A DNA stretch of 64,000 bases from Symbiodinium natans. Its lineage: Eukaryota; Sar; Dinophyceae; Suessiales; Symbiodiniaceae. Position 1 is the first letter of the stretch, and each line of letters opens with the position of its first letter. A program made the position numbers and the translations under genes. This document shows, in pieces, positions 10,647 through 21,382 of this stretch. Under the pieces are notes generated by a model. That model saw nothing but the letters and a program-made list of their open reading frames with translations, was not told the DNA's origin and ran no database searches. The stretch spans positions 519,501-583,500 of the forward strand of contig CAJNDS010000236.1 of the NCBI GenBank assembly GCA_905221605.1, read 5' to 3'.

Positions 10647-11940
10647 TTGGAGAGAGGGTCACGCACGGAGGGAGGGAGGGAGGGAGGAGAGTGGGCATTC
10701 ACCTCACTGTTTGTCGTCAATTGTAGCTATGCTGTGGAGGAGAAGCCTGAGCAGACTTGAAAAGACCATGACGATGGCACGGAGAATGCCTTCTGAAGTT
10801 CCGCATACCTATTGCTTTAATTCGAAGGTGTCCGTAGTTGCTTTGTTTGCTTTTGCGGATCAAGTTGCGGACCATGGCGAGAGACATCATGATGGTGGCA
10901 GCATGAGAATCGGGAGACAATGCTGGGTCGCCAAGGGCCTGTTTCATGCCTCATGATCTGCTTCCGGCCGGCACATGGGGACTCTTGGAACGGAGACAAG
11001 ATCTTTTCTATTCTTTATGGGGCACCCCGAAACGAGAAAAAGCAAAACAAAACCTAAACCCGAAACCCCCGATAAACATCTTGCAATTGACCCGCGGAAA
11101 GAGTTGCGGCTGACGCGCCCGCTCGTGACCACATGGCCGGCTCGGCACCCGGCCACGCCATGGCGACGCGCGGCCGCAGAGTGAGCGAACGAGTGCTTGT
11201 CTTTACTTCATGTCTATCTGTCTACCCATCTAGCTGTCTGTATCAACACATGTGTACACACATTTTTTATGTACATAAATATGTAGATCCTAATACAGAT
11301 TCTTGGCGCTCATGTCTTTGTTCAGCAATACATATGCACACATATATATATATACACGTATAATATATATATATATATATATTGTCACAATCCATGCAGG
11401 CGGGGGAGTGCCGGCCTGCCACCGCTCTACTTCCCCTCTCCGACGGCCCATGGAAGGTCGGAAGGGCATATGGACGGGCTTCGGATAACACACTGTGTTG
11501 CTAGGTTTAGGGTTTAGGGTTTAGGGTGTAGGGTTTAGGGTTTAGGGTTTAGGGTTGGCAAAGGTATGGCTGTCTGTGTATTGCGTGTTGTTGGCTTTGT
11601 GGGCCTGTACACTTCGCAGGGATGCTGCTTGCTCCGCATGGCCTCCGCCCCTGATCACATCTCAGCACCAAGTTTCAGCAAAAGCATTCTTGAAGGCGGG
11701 AGCCCCCGGATAATTGCAGGTACTACAAGCCAGCTGACGTTGGAGTCGCTCAGCTCACCTCTGTTTGGGCTTTTCGGTGCTTTTGGGGCAGGAACAAGGT
11801 TGGTGGGTTCCGGGTTAGCAAGTTCCCATGCGCACGGAACTTCTGATTGCCCAAACCCAAACCCCCAAGTCGACAAGTGCACCAAGTCGAGTGCGCGCAA
11901 GCACAGGGCCGACACTAGCGTGTTTGAGAGTCGAAAATTG

Positions 11941-12025
11941 GGATGTTCCTCCTTATACTAACAGTTCTTAATAGGGATCATAATATCATCCCCAATAAGG
12001 ATTGTTAGTATAAGGGGGCACACCC
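11941..12025. repeat. Family-B inverted-repeat element
   Basis: GGATGTTCCTCCTTATACTA ... AAGGATTGTTAGTATAAGGG and GGCAC. A lone right end (GACTGTTAGCACAAGGGGG) follows at about 12117-12135. Confidence 0.83.
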
Positions 12026-12552
12026 CGAGTCGAAGTCCAGGTGCTTCGGCGGTCGGGCACGCCTCCCCTGCAGCGTGGGGCATCCCCACTGCAGCTGTCG
12101 CGGAGCCCGCTCTTGGGACTGTTAGCACAAGGGGGAGAATCCCAACTGCAATGTATAGGGCCGTGGAGGACTCAGACTTCATGTAAGAAGTTCGAATTCG
12201 CGCCACTTCCTGGAAGGTGGTTCCGTGTTCCATGTTCCACGCATCAGCTTCGCCCACCAAGCCAACTATGAAGGGCGGTTCGAAACTACGTCAATCGTGT
12301 GAAGCACCTTGAGTTCAAACAGCTTGAATGCTCTCGAGTCCTGGAAGAGTTTGGCGTAACTGCTCATCTGATAGTAGATCGCCCGCTGTAGATCACCTAC
12401 TGTTGAAGGCCCAAGTTGACAAGAATCGTAACAAGAAGCTACTATTCATATTTTCGTTCCGAATATACAAATAATAATAGGAACCCTTTTTTCAAATAAT
12501 ATTCATAATTACACATATACACATAGACATATACCGATTATATGTACAGAAA

Positions 12553-12807
12553 ATGCGAATCTTCGTCACAGACTCCATTACAGACTTGCTCAGATTTGGC
12601 GTCAGTGGCACATTGGCCACTCCCAAATTACAGTCTGGCAACGCTAGCAATAAGATATGCTGCTGCTACTACTACGACGACGAATACTACTACCACCACT
12701 ACCAGTCCTCAGCTGCTGCTCCTGTCACGAAGGCCGGCTCGAACGCAGTCGCCAGCACAACTGCACCCCCAGGCGCCGGTTCAGAGAATTTACTTTTTTG
12801 GGTTTAG
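12553..12807 (+). CDS. Open frame with Tyr/Asp low-complexity centre
   Basis: Eighty-four codons reading MRIFVTDSITDLLRFGVSGT ... then a Tyr/Asp/His run from a trinucleotide tract (12660-12710) and an Ala/Ser tail that ends in a TTTAGGG unit. Possibly chance openness around a microsatellite. Confidence 0.28.
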   Translation: MRIFVTDSITDLLRFGVSGTLATPKLQSGNASNKICCCYYYDDEYYYHHYQSSAAAPVTKAGSNAVASTTAPPGAGSENLLFWV

Positions 12808-13134
12808 GGTGTTTACTGATTAGGGTTTAGGGTAATTCGGGTATTTAGGGTTTAGGGCCCATGAATATCTTGACAGGGCTTAGGGCTGTAGATTTGAGCT
12901 GACTTGTTAGATGCTGTAAGATTTTTTCCATATTCTTCGGACGCCAAGCTGAAGTGCCCCGCCCACTCAAACCTTGCGTGGCCCTCGCGTAGGCTGCCCA
13001 CAGCCCGGCCGCCGCGCCGCGCTGCGGACATGTGGCCGGGTCTCCCCAGAGGCGGGAGCCAAGGGCGGTGCAGGGTTTAGGGTTTCGGGCTGAAGCAGGA
13101 GAACCTTAAGAACGACATGAGCCCTAAGATTGAG

Positions 13135-13215
13135 ATCATATATACCCTATAGTACTACTATGATCCCTATAAGCGTAAAAGGACCATCAACCTTGTCGGG
13201 TTCACTTGGTCCCCC
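13135..13215. repeat. Family-C element, decayed
   Basis: TATATACCCTATAG ... AAAAGGACCATCAACC ... GGGTTCACTTGGTCCCC: the right end matches copies at 28606 and 34979; the left end is lost. Confidence 0.55.
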
Positions 13216-13776
13216 AAAAACCAAGTCAGTGTTTCTGTATTCGGAACTCCTGGTGTCCACACATTGGACGGATCTGGTTCCTTTGATGCCTTACAGGATC
13301 GCAGACCTCAGTCGGTGCAGAATGCTGCTAATCTTGAACCTGCCCTTATGATGCTATCCAGGGTGCAACGCTTCACTTTTTCATCAGTCGTAAACAAAAG
13401 TAGGAACAGGCCCAGACATGCAGTCCCTTCGTCCGTAGATATTCTGTCAATAGGTCCAAGTCCAACCCCAAGGGATGACAGTCCCCAGGCATCCGCGACC
13501 GCGCGCCTAGGTAAGAGCACACTTCTCTTCCAAAATGTGAGCAGGCCTTGAGGAAAGCGACCGGACGGTTTTTTCCCCCCTGGTGCTGACACGCTGCTTG
13601 GGGAACCGAGCCCTCTAAACTCTGTGCTACAAGCAAATCCTCTAACCCGAAGCCCTCAACCCGATGATGTGCTGGTTCAAGAGTGCAGTCGCGCTCAGTT
13701 ACCCTGATACGGAAACAGCGCCGAGGAAGCCCTCAACCCTGATTTGGGGTTTAGGGTTTAGGGTTTAGGGTTTAGG

Positions 13777-13977
13777 GTGACTTCAAACAGACAGTTTCTG
13801 CCACTCGCTGCCAGGTCGCCCTCTCCGGCCCTCGGCCGCTTGATCATGTCGCCCGTGCGCGTCACGCAGCAGTTGGCGCTGTGGCCCCCAAGGAGGCCCA
13901 AGATGCTAAAACCTGGGGATCTTCGGGACTTTATAAGCTTCTTCAAGGCTGGTTTAGGATTTAGGGTCTCGCGGTAG
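13777..13977 (+). CDS. Coding-like exon, frame ambiguous
   Basis: Two + frames are open; the second reads DFKQTVSATRCQVALSGPRP and VARARHAAVGAVAPKEAQDA. GC-rich island between TTTAGGG tracts. Not recognised. Confidence 0.3.
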   Translation: MTSNRQFLPLAARSPSPALGRLIMSPVRVTQQLALWPPRRPKMLKPGDLRDFISFFKAGLGFRVSR

Positions 13978-14151
13978 CGGTAGACGTGGCTAGCGGCCGG
14001 CTGATGAACCATGCAGTACCCAGAACTACAGCAGCTAAGGTTAGCGTTTATAAACCCTAAAAACCCCACCTTGCTGATAAGCTTAGCCCGATTTCAATGC
14101 TTCCATCAGGTAGAGTTTCAGAGTGCAGCCTAAACGAAAGAAGTCCTTCTT

Positions 14152-14482
14152 TTGACAGGCCTGTCGGACGCGTCCTCGTACCCCCAGCTGGGCTGGCGAG
14201 TCCTCCGCGGCCCTTTGGCTGTAGCAGCGCTTCACAACAGGGTGGAGGGTTTAGGGTTTAGGCTGACTGAAGAGTTCCAGAAACTGTCGGGGCTTCTGGT
14301 GGCTTCGAAATCGGGGTCCAGAAGCTCTTCTTGGTTTTTCGTTCCGCAATGAGTATAGCACGTCCACGATGCGCAAGAAGCAGGATCAGCCATCGCTCTT
14401 CCCGAATGTAACGAGGCAAAAGCCCAAGCTTTGCGCGCCTAAGCTTCCAAAGGCTGCGGAAGAACCGCCCAATTACTCCTAG
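14152..14482 (+). CDS. Coding-like segments with a terminal stop
   Basis: First part reads GLSDASSYPQLGWRVLRGPL, AVAALHNR, then two TTTAGGG units, then LTEEFQKLSGLLVA. An overlapping frame ends STSTMRKKQDQPSLFPNVTR, QKPKLCAPKLPKAAEEPPNY, S, stop at 14480-14482. Basic, Pro-rich tail. Not recognised. Confidence 0.42.
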
Positions 14483-14586
14483 ATCCCTCTTTAAGCTCTT
14501 TATAAAGGGTCCCCCACCTCCCCCCGCTGAATTTCATGGAATCTACAAGGGCTATATACGGGACCATGTGACTACCCCCCTTCTCC

Positions 14587-14676
14587 TTGAGAGGCTTCCA
14601 GACATCTCCCCGGCGCATCATGGTCCCGTCCGAGGGGAGAGTCAGTCGGAAAGCCCAGAAGAGGGGTGTGACTCCC
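14587..14676 (+). CDS. Coding-like terminal exon
   Basis: Reads LRGFQTSPRRIMVPSEGRVS, RKAQKRGVTP, stop. Basic. Not recognised. Confidence 0.3.
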
Positions 14677-14985
14677 TGAGCTGAGAGGGTTTTAGGTTTA
14701 GGGGTTTAGGGTTTAAGGTTGGGTTCTTTTACTGGTGAGTGTGTACAGTTGGGGTGTCCTGTTTTGGGGATGCTGAGAAGAGAAAAGCCTACTTCAATGT
14801 GGGTGTTGGGGCGCCAGGGGATGGGTACGTATTCTGGTGTTGATAGGTATGGTTGTCAGTTGATGGTTCAAGTTTTCGACTATATTTAACATCCGGGTAT
14901 CAAATAATTTGGGTGTACTAACTTTGCATATAACCACTTGTCAAGTATAATACGTACATAGCTGGAGAATTGGTTGTAGCCCTGT

Positions 14986-15171
14986 GTGGTGGTGCTTGCA
15001 AATACCCGTGCTTGCGCCACTTCACATGAACCTACTGCAAGAAGGATGGCTAAGACCTCCGTTTTTGTGCTTGCTCGGCTGCAAGATCGGATGGGTGTCA
15101 TGGTTCTTCAAATTTCCCAGGAGCTTGGCAGGCAGGTGGGACTCTTTCGAGGTTTAGGGTTTAGGGTTTAG
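14986..15171 (+). CDS. Coding-like exon
   Basis: Reads VLANTRACATSHEPTARRMA, KTSVFVLARLQDRMGVMVLQ, ISQELGRQVGLF and runs into a TTTAGGG tract. Not recognised. Confidence 0.4.
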   Translation: MVVLANTRACATSHEPTARRMAKTSVFVLARLQDRMGVMVLQISQELGRQVGLFRGLGFRV

Positions 15172-15275
15172 GGGGATGGACGTTCTCATACCTCACAGAG
15201 TCGGGGGTGCTCTGTTTAGCCCAGGGATGCCCACTGGATGCGTTTAGGGTTTAGGGTTTAGGGTTTAGGGTTCAG

Positions 15276-15409
15276 AGCGAGTTTCATACAAAGCTTCAAC
15301 TGTGCGTTCGGAGCTTCTTGTGAGAATTGCAAAGCCTGAAACCTCTGCCTTGACCAAGGCATGCTGGGAGGGCGCGGCGTCGCGTGCCCAGAGAGCTGCC
15401 AGCACATGA
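15276..15409 (+). CDS. Coding-like terminal exon after a telomere tract
   Basis: The acceptor is the end of a TTTAGGG tract (GGGTTCAG|). The frame reads RVSYKASTVRSELLVRIAKP, ETSALTKACWEGAASRAQRA, AST, stop. Not recognised. Confidence 0.42.
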
Positions 15410-15471
15410 GGGCCTTGTGCCGTGAAGTTACGATATATATATATATACATATATATATATATGTGTGAGAA

Positions 15472-15504
<33 letters not shown>

Positions 15505-15929
15505 GTAGATACTTATACATATCTATATATATATATGTATATACATTTATTTATATTTACTGGACTCGTCTCTTGGAAGTTGCGCTTGTGTGTGGAAGTA
15601 CGGACTCTAAGGGTTCCCCGGCACGCCTGAGCATCTGGCTGTCCCTGTGCGAGTGTCGGAGGCTGGGGCACGGGATCTCTTTTTTCTTTCGCTTCTGTGG
15701 CAGGGTTTAGGGTTTAGGGTTTAGGGTTTAGGGTTCAGGGTTTAGGGTTTAGGGTTTAGGGCTCAGGGTTGAAGGTTTTCGCTGCCTGCAAACTTTGGGA
15801 TTCCTTGGGCACGTGAAAAACTTCAAGTGCGTCCCGCATGGTCCTGTGGACTGATCGTTGCCCGCAACTTTGATTGAGGACAAGACAGTACCCTGACCTA
15901 AACGAGGCAAGGTCATCATGTGATTCACA

Positions 15930-16257
15930 GCTGCTCAGGATTCTTTCAGCCCCGGGCAGCTGTCTGACTTCGACACCTCCTACCGCGATGTGATCCTGGG
16001 CTATCTCTACCTGAAATGGGCAATTAAACCGTAGAATCCCTTAAAAGGGCCCTTTATGGGGTTCATTATGGGGATTATGAGGCCTATAATTAGTTGCCAA
16101 TTCTGGTATCTGCAATGGTGTCAGCCCCTTTGAGAAATCCGCAGAACCGAGTCGCTTTAAAGCAGAGCCGCCGAGGAGCAGCAACGCTACCACCGCCGTG
16201 TCGCCCGCGACCCCAGCACAGGAGGATGCTGCTGTAGCCGGCTCTACGTTTAAGTAA
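15930..16257 (+). CDS. Last two exons of an unknown gene, with an inverted-repeat intron
   Basis: Exon to 16012 reads FSPGQLSDFDTSYRDVILGY then LYL; exon 16125-16257 reads PFEKSAEPSRFKAEPPRSSN, ATTAVSPATPAQEDAAVAGS, TFK, stop. A GA donor (CT|GAAATG) and GTGTCAG|C acceptor join them in frame; the intron is a family-A element (16011-16106). The TAA stop is the first unit of a CCCTAAA array. Product not recognised. Confidence 0.55.
16011..16106. repeat. Family-A element acting as an intron
   Basis: Diverged ends (CTGAAATGGGCAATTA / GCCAATTCTGG) around AAAAGGGCCCTTT. It separates two coding blocks that join in frame (15930-16012 and 16125-16257). Confidence 0.78.
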
Positions 16258-16329
16258 CCCTAAACCCCAAACCCTAAACCCTCAACCCTAAATTGGCTTA
16301 AGTAGCCCTAAACCCTAAACCCTGAACCC

Positions 16330-16959
16330 TAAATTGTACTAGTGCAGGACAGCTGCTCCGGCCTTGGCCCGCAGGCGCTGAGATGATGCATCGTAGAGAC
16401 TTCTCAGACAACACGTGAAGGAAGTCCGGGACAGTGAAGGCCTCTAGCATTGCATGACCAGGATGGGCTTTTAGGGTTCGAATCCCCATATTGAACCCTA
16501 TAAACTTGAAAGGGACTAGAGGGTATAATAGCACATCCTGGTACAGCAACTTCTGGTTCGGGCGTGGGACGGGTTTTGTGCCAAGATGCCTTTGTATTCA
16601 AGCAGGGGCCACCACCCCCACGGCCGGTACGCAGCTCGGCCACAGACAGGCCGGCTTGCAACATTTGCAGGTGATTCACGTGCCCACAGTTCTGCACAGC
16701 TTGAGAATTTCGCGCCTGCCAACATTGTGATCGTGAGACAAGTACATGCAAGCCGAAAAGTGCGAAAGAAGGAACCTTTCAGCACTTCGGCAGCGCCATG
16801 AGGAGCTCCTGCGCGAGCCTGAGCAAGCCCTGGTGCCGTTTGATTCCGAGTGAGGGTGATGCAGTGTAGGTCCTTCTGGGGGTTACACTCCATGTGCGGA
16901 GAGCATGAAGGCGAGATCTGGCGGTCAAAGACGGCGAGATAGCCTCTGCGCTGCATCAT
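16330..16959 (-). CDS. Unknown gene on the minus strand, three coding blocks split by a family-A element
   Basis: Minus-strand blocks about 16959-16745 (MMQRRGYLAVFDRQISPSCS...), 16693-16549 (HVNHLQMLQAGLSVAELRTG...) and 16455-16330 (AMLEAFTVPDFLHVLSEKSL...). The family-A element 16458-16541 separates the last two like an intron. Exact splice sites were not worked out and the product is not recognised. Confidence 0.45.
16458..16541. repeat. Family-A element between minus-strand coding blocks
   Basis: CCAGGATGGGCTTTTAG ... GCACATCCTGG; the centre is decayed. It holds GGGTTCGAATCCCC, which by chance looks like a tRNA T-arm. Confidence 0.8.
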
Positions 16960-16999
16960 GTAGGACTGATGGCTGTGGAGGTTTGTTTACGTCGCAGCC

Positions 17000-17260
17000 C
17001 CGGGACTGCCCAGCTTAGGGTTTAGGGTTTAAGGTTTAGGGTGAGCTCATCAGAAGCGCCCAACCCTACTCACTGACGCCCTGGCCCTCCGACCCACGGA
17101 ACCCTGCTCAGCTGTTTAGGGCTTAAAACCCCTTAACATCCCTAAACCTTAAGCCCTAAACCCTAAACCCTACACCCTAAACCCTAAACTCTAAGCCCTA
17201 AAACTAAACCTTAAGCCCTAAACCCTACACCCTAAACCCTAAGCCCTAAAACCAAAAAAA
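17000..17260. repeat. Mixed telomere-type tract with many variant units
   Basis: TTTAGGG units near 17020, then CCTTAAA, CCCTACA and GCCCTAA variants from 17110 to 17255. Highly degenerate. Confidence 0.8.
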
Positions 17261-17523
17261 TCTCTCGGCTTCTGAGAGGCAACCACGTGCCCCCCAAGTC
17301 CAGCCGAGGCTTCGCTGCGCGCCCTTAGCTCTGCTGCCAACGCCGACCTTGAGGCCCGTGCTTCCCTTTTTCTTGTGGCATTAAGGTCTTATTTATTTTA
17401 TTTTATTTTGTTTTATTTTATTTTATCTTATTTTGTTTATTATTATTATTTAGTGTTTTTGCTCTTCGGTTTTTGGGTTTTAAGGGGTTCTAAGGTTTTT
17501 TTGTGGGTTTAGGGTCCTAGGGT

Positions 17524-17560
<37 letters not shown>

Positions 17561-17606
17561 CGCTGGCTGGCTTGGGTGATTAGCACTTGCCTTGGGAAGA
17601 AGGATG

Positions 17607-18008
17607 CTAGCAGGGGTCACGCCTGGAGGTGGTTTTCTTCCGCTTGGGACCCCTCATTACACCCGGTTGTTCTGGGATTCCTCTTTTTCTTGGAGTAACA
17701 TCGGCATTCCTTCCTGTGCGACGACACAACCTGGGGCCGGGTGTTTGGACTGACACAGAATGACCATATGGGTAGTTCCTAAAACAGGGGGTGCCCCCTT
17801 TATGCCCCCCCAAATACTTTTTTATTCCTTATGATCGGAACCCCCAAAAAGGGTCCCCATATTTTCGGAAACCCCAGATGTGTTCTGAGGGGAGGAGTGC
17901 TCCACTTTTAATGCCATTAAACATGCCTGAGGTGTGGTGAGGTGGTTAAGTCGAAGAAAATGGAAGAGAGGGTTGGGGGCTACCGTCGATGTGAAAGTTC
18001 CCCGCATC
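17607..18008 (-). CDS. Unknown gene on the minus strand with a family-D element as intron
   Basis: Minus-strand block 18008-17880 reads TSTVAPNPLFHFLRLNHLTT...; block about 17752-17607 reads SVQTPGPRLCRRTGRNADVT... and ends KKTTSRRDPC, stop. Between them lies a family-D element (17772-17875). Basic, Arg/Lys-rich C-terminus. Not recognised. Confidence 0.45.
17772..17875. repeat. Family-D element as a minus-strand intron
   Basis: GTAGTTCCTAAAACAGGGGG ... GGTCCCCATATTTTCGGAAA, CCCC, between two minus-strand coding blocks. Confidence 0.7.
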
Positions 18009-18413
18009 AAGGGATAAGTGGGGGGGGGCATCAGAAGTATGTAGTTCCCTCGTTCTTAAAACCCCTGCCTTCGGTTCTAGCTGCTTCCACCCTCCTTTAG
18101 AAGGTCTGCTCTAAGCATCTTTGCAGGCGGCAAGGCTCAGACTCACGTGCTGCTTGGCAGTCCATGGTTTGCAGGATTGTAGGTCTGCAGGGCCTGTTAC
18201 TTGGGGCGAACAGGGGAACAAGGTTATACGGCGAGGCAGAGTGCAGCGAGTCGAAGCTAGTCTCAGTCCATGGGCACTTACAACGTTAAAAGACGGTGCG
18301 GTAGCTCGTCGCTTGGAGTTCAGCCCCTCCCACGGGCCCAAGTGCCCACGGCCTCAGCATCGCATGGAGAAGGAGCCAGGTTTTCAGGCTGCGTAATTGA
18401 CCCTCTATGGTTC

Positions 18414-18473
18414 AACCCTAAACCCTAAACCCTAAACCCTAAACCCTAAACCCTAAACCCTAAACCCTAAAGG
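18414..18473. repeat. CCCTAAA array
   Basis: Eight perfect CCCTAAA units. Confidence 0.93.
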
Positions 18474-18582
18474 TGCATTCCCAGACAAGACGTGGGCTGG
18501 CTTGAAGTGAGGCGGCGATAAACACCTAACCTGCGTTTACGGGAGTGGCCTTTCACAAGCTAGGGTATAGCATTGTAGTGCA

Positions 18583-18765
18583 TTATAGGCACTCGGATTT
18601 AGAGAATCTCCCTCCCACCCCTTTGTCTACCTTTGTCTTGGCTGAGGCGTCGTGTGCTCTGATGCGGACGTTCAGTGTATCTTCCAGCCCTGCCACCATG
18701 TCGTGTGTTGTCAAGAGCAGGGGCCTCGGCTGCAGTCCTGGTGTCGTACCAAGTCGCGCCTTCAA
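18583..18765 (-). CDS. Coding-like exon on the minus strand
   Basis: Reads LLLTTHDMVAGLEDTLNVRI, RAHDASAKTKVDKGVGGRFS on the minus strand. Not recognised. The + strand is also open (18545-18955) but looks less coding-like. Confidence 0.38.
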   Translation of the reverse strand: MKARLGTTPGLQPRPLLLTTHDMVAGLEDTLNVRIRAHDASAKTKVDKGVGGRFSKSECL

Positions 18766-18909
18766 AAAGCAATTCTTGACTCAAACATGGGACGCGGGAA
18801 GCTTAGCGGGACCCAGAGCCAGCCAACACTGGTGCACACGTTTGTCCATCTGCTATATTTTTGGAAGTTTCCAAAACAGTTGTCCTGTATCCCCTAAGGA
18901 ACCACCAAG

Positions 18910-18935
18910 CTTGATAGTAGTGTCGAATTCACGCT
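18910..18935 (+). CDS. Possible first TPS-TPP exon (LIVVSN motif)
   Basis: After CCACCAAG the frame reads LIVVSNS, like the N-terminal strand [LI]-[IV]-[LV]-V-S-N-R-L-P of TPS proteins. A candidate continuation (LPLARPHSAK after CTCAG, near 20460) exists. The match is short and no start codon or join can be proved, so this remains a suggestion. Confidence 0.3.
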
Positions 18936-19166
18936 TCCTGCTGGGTTCGTGGTAGTTTGGCGAGCCTGCTGAGCAGGCGGGAACAAACTCACAAAAACCC
19001 AAAACCCTGGTCCTGCTACAGTATTGACTTCTTACATGCCCTGTATGAAGTCCGCCTACTTGTACAAAAGCCGGAGGGTCCTTGCGAGATCCTCTTGGGA
19101 AGGCTGAGGGTAAACAGGGTCAGTGTCTAGCTTTTATGAACATCAGCCCCTATGTGCTCCACAGTA

Positions 19167-19258
19167 CCAGGATGGGCCATTATACCCTATAATCCCTTAA
19201 AAGGCCCCTTTATCGGGTTCATTCTGGGGATATTATAAGGCCTAATAGCCCATCCTAG
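19167..19258. repeat. Family-A inverted-repeat element
   Basis: CCAGGATGGGCCATTATACC ... TAATAGCCCATCCTAG. It stands upstream of the possible RING exon. Confidence 0.85.
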
Positions 19259-19286
19259 TAGATGCTGTTCCAAGCTTCGGGACCAG

Positions 19287-19362
19287 GTGCGCCGGCCAGT
19301 GCAGCATGTGCCCAATTTGCCGGCGGCCGGTGCAAGCGACGGCTGCCGTCTATCTACCCTAG
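19287..19362 (+). CDS. Possible terminal RING-finger exon
   Basis: From ACCAG|G the frame reads CAGQCSMCPICRRPVQATAA to a TAG at 19360-19362. CPICRRPV with upstream cysteines is the usual end of RING-type E3 ubiquitin ligases. A family-A element ends 28 bases upstream. The first half of the RING was not found. Confidence 0.45.
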
Positions 19363-19627
19363 GTGCAAGAGAAGCTCACAAGGAACTACGACTTGAACTA
19401 CCATAGTCCGAGTGAAGCTATCTCTGCAATTGCCATGTACTCGTTGTACCACATTGTGCCAACTTGCTCCAAGTTCCTCCTGAGCTCAGGGTTTAATTCG
19501 GTTTCAGGGCTATCTAGGGTCCACGAGGCCACGCCAATGAAGAGTGTGACTTGTTTCTAGCAGTGGTCTAGTTTGTGTAATTTTTGGGATGGCATACCAC
19601 GAGGTTGTAATCACTGCATGCCTCAAT

Positions 19628-19903
19628 TCAAGGCCAGCAGCACTCTGCATCTGCGCTGCGGCGTGCATTTTCCCAGCTTGCTTGGAGCCTTTTCTGATGC
19701 CATGGCACCCCCCCCATCAACCAAACAGCAGAAATACCCCAAGACCCCCCAAAGTCCGTGGCTGTAAAGATGCCCGCTGCGCTCCCGACAGCTGTCAGCG
19801 ACCCTGTTTCGCCACCTTGCCACGTACCCGCGGCTCGAAGGCACTCAGAATCTAGAGCCCGAGACTTGGGAACTTCTCCGAGATTCTTGACACCTCTTGG
19901 CAC
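19628..19903 (-). CDS. Coding-like exon on the minus strand, hydrophobic
   Basis: Reads RALDSECLRAAGTWQGGETG, SLTAVGSAAGIFTATDFGGS, WGISAVWLMGGV with possible membrane helices. Not recognised; the + strand overlaps with an open frame. Confidence 0.35.
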   Translation of the reverse strand: MPRGVKNLGEVPKSRALDSECLRAAGTWQGGETGSLTAVGSAAGIFTATDFGGSWGISAVWLMGGVPWHQKRLQASWENARRSADAECCWP

Positions 19904-20171
19904 CAGATGCGGGCCACAAACTCAAATTGCGCGCCCCCTCACAAGCAAGTGCTCCCAAACGGTCGGGCGGCAGAATGTCCTGCCAGCCGCAATTGGCATG
20001 CTGCTGCTGGGAAGTTGTGCAAGGCGATTGAGGGCTTGTAAATTTGCAAAATATTATCAGACCTGTATATCCACCTCGGTCCTTGGCTGTTCAGGCTTCA
20101 GGGGCAGAAGTCTACGTTGAACATGATGTGAGTCTCAATGGACATCCCTTCCTACCTGGAGCAGAGGCTAT

Positions 20172-20366
20172 GTGAGGGGCTTCATTATTGTAGCCTGCCT
20201 GCAGACAACTCTCAATAGCGAGCCGCAAATTCAAGATGATTTTCTTGACCTGTGGTCCGATGGGCTGGAGATCATGAGAGTGGCCGAAAGGGGAGCTGCA
20301 GGAATCCCGGCTCGAACGTGCGCAGAGCTATCGTGGCGCCTTGCTATGACCCGCAAGAAGTGCTAG
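20172..20366 (+). CDS. Coding-like terminal exon
   Basis: Reads LNSEPQIQDDFLDLWSDGLE, IMRVAERGAAGIPARTCAEL, SWRLAMTRKKC, stop. Not recognised. Confidence 0.45.
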   Translation: MRGFIIVACLQTTLNSEPQIQDDFLDLWSDGLEIMRVAERGAAGIPARTCAELSWRLAMTRKKC

Positions 20367-20750
20367 GAACATATATGTGTGGATGTAACTCTGCGGGGTG
20401 CTTACCGTATACTCCTTGCTATCTTGCCTACTCAATTGCTTGGCTCAGCTCTGCTCAGCTACCCCTTGCTCGCCCACACTCAGCTAAGCCGTCGGCTGTC
20501 ATAGAGGCCAGTGTGTCCGAGGCTGGTTGCAACAGCCAGGTATGGGCAAGAATCATCTCCAGAAACAGGCACATGGCATGCTTGGCACTGGGTCGCTGGG
20601 GCATCATGGGTCTCACTTGGTCCTAGTTAGGTCGCAGTGCTAAGCAGGCCGCTATGCTTCTGGTCAATCACACGCTCAGAAACAAAAGGCCTGGCTTGGT
20701 TCATGCACCACATACTGGGGCGTTTTAGAGTCTAGGGTTTCGGCTTTAGG

Positions 20751-20984
20751 GTGCTTCGAGGTTATACTTGCGCCGTTTTTTGCTGCGCCTCGCAGCCGAG
20801 ACGATTACATGATGTGTCTGAGGTTTTCCCCACCTTTCAGGACGTGCCATTTCTCATTGCATTCATGAAATCACACGAAGACCCAAAGCAAAGCCTTACC
20901 ACACGTCGGATTCCTGAGAACGATCGCATGAACCTGGGCCTCAGCCTTGGACGATCTGACCTTGGGTCGGCTGCCCCTACGTAG
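20751..20984 (+). CDS. Coding-like terminal exon
   Basis: Reads DVSEVFPTFQDVPFLIAFMK, SHEDPKQSLTTRRIPENDRM, NLGLSLGRSDLGSAAPT, stop. Not recognised. Confidence 0.42.
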   Translation: MLRGYTCAVFCCASQPRRLHDVSEVFPTFQDVPFLIAFMKSHEDPKQSLTTRRIPENDRMNLGLSLGRSDLGSAAPT

Positions 20985-21027
20985 GCCGCTACTGCGCCTG
21001 AATCACCTAAGCCCCAGTCCTCTAGCA

Positions 21028-21382
21028 GGGTTTAGGGTTGAGGGTTTAGGGTTTAGGGGTTAAGGGTTTAGGGGTTTAGGGTTTCGGGTTTAGGGTTTAG
21101 GGCTTTTCTCTCCTCGCTTCAAATCTCTCCGACAAAGCGTTGCGCGCCACTCCCGCGCCCCATGCGAAGCGCCGGCGGAGATGCCTCGAGTTGTGGCCGG
21201 GGACTCTGCGGTTATGGGGTTTTTGGGGTTTTGGGGTTTGGGGGTTTTGGGGTTTAGAGTTTTAGGGTTTTGTGGTGGTTTTGGGGTTTAGGGCTTAGGG
21301 TTTCCCAGCAAGCTGTTAGAGGCCTGGATGGGTTTAGGGTTTAGGGTTTAGGGTTTAGGGTTTAGGGTTTAGGGTTTAGGAT
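21028..21382. repeat. TTTAGGG array with a GC-rich coding-like island
   Basis: TTTAGGG and variants at 21028-21105 and 21215-21382 (TTTTGGGG variants at 21220-21290). Between them lies an open GC-rich stretch reading SPRFKSLRQSVARHSRAPCE. Confidence 0.85.

Noticed and set aside
16470-16488. GGGTTCGAATCCCC looks like a tRNA T-arm / B box
   Set aside because: It is a variant of the family-A sequence at that position; no acceptor stem, D-arm or anticodon arm surrounds it.
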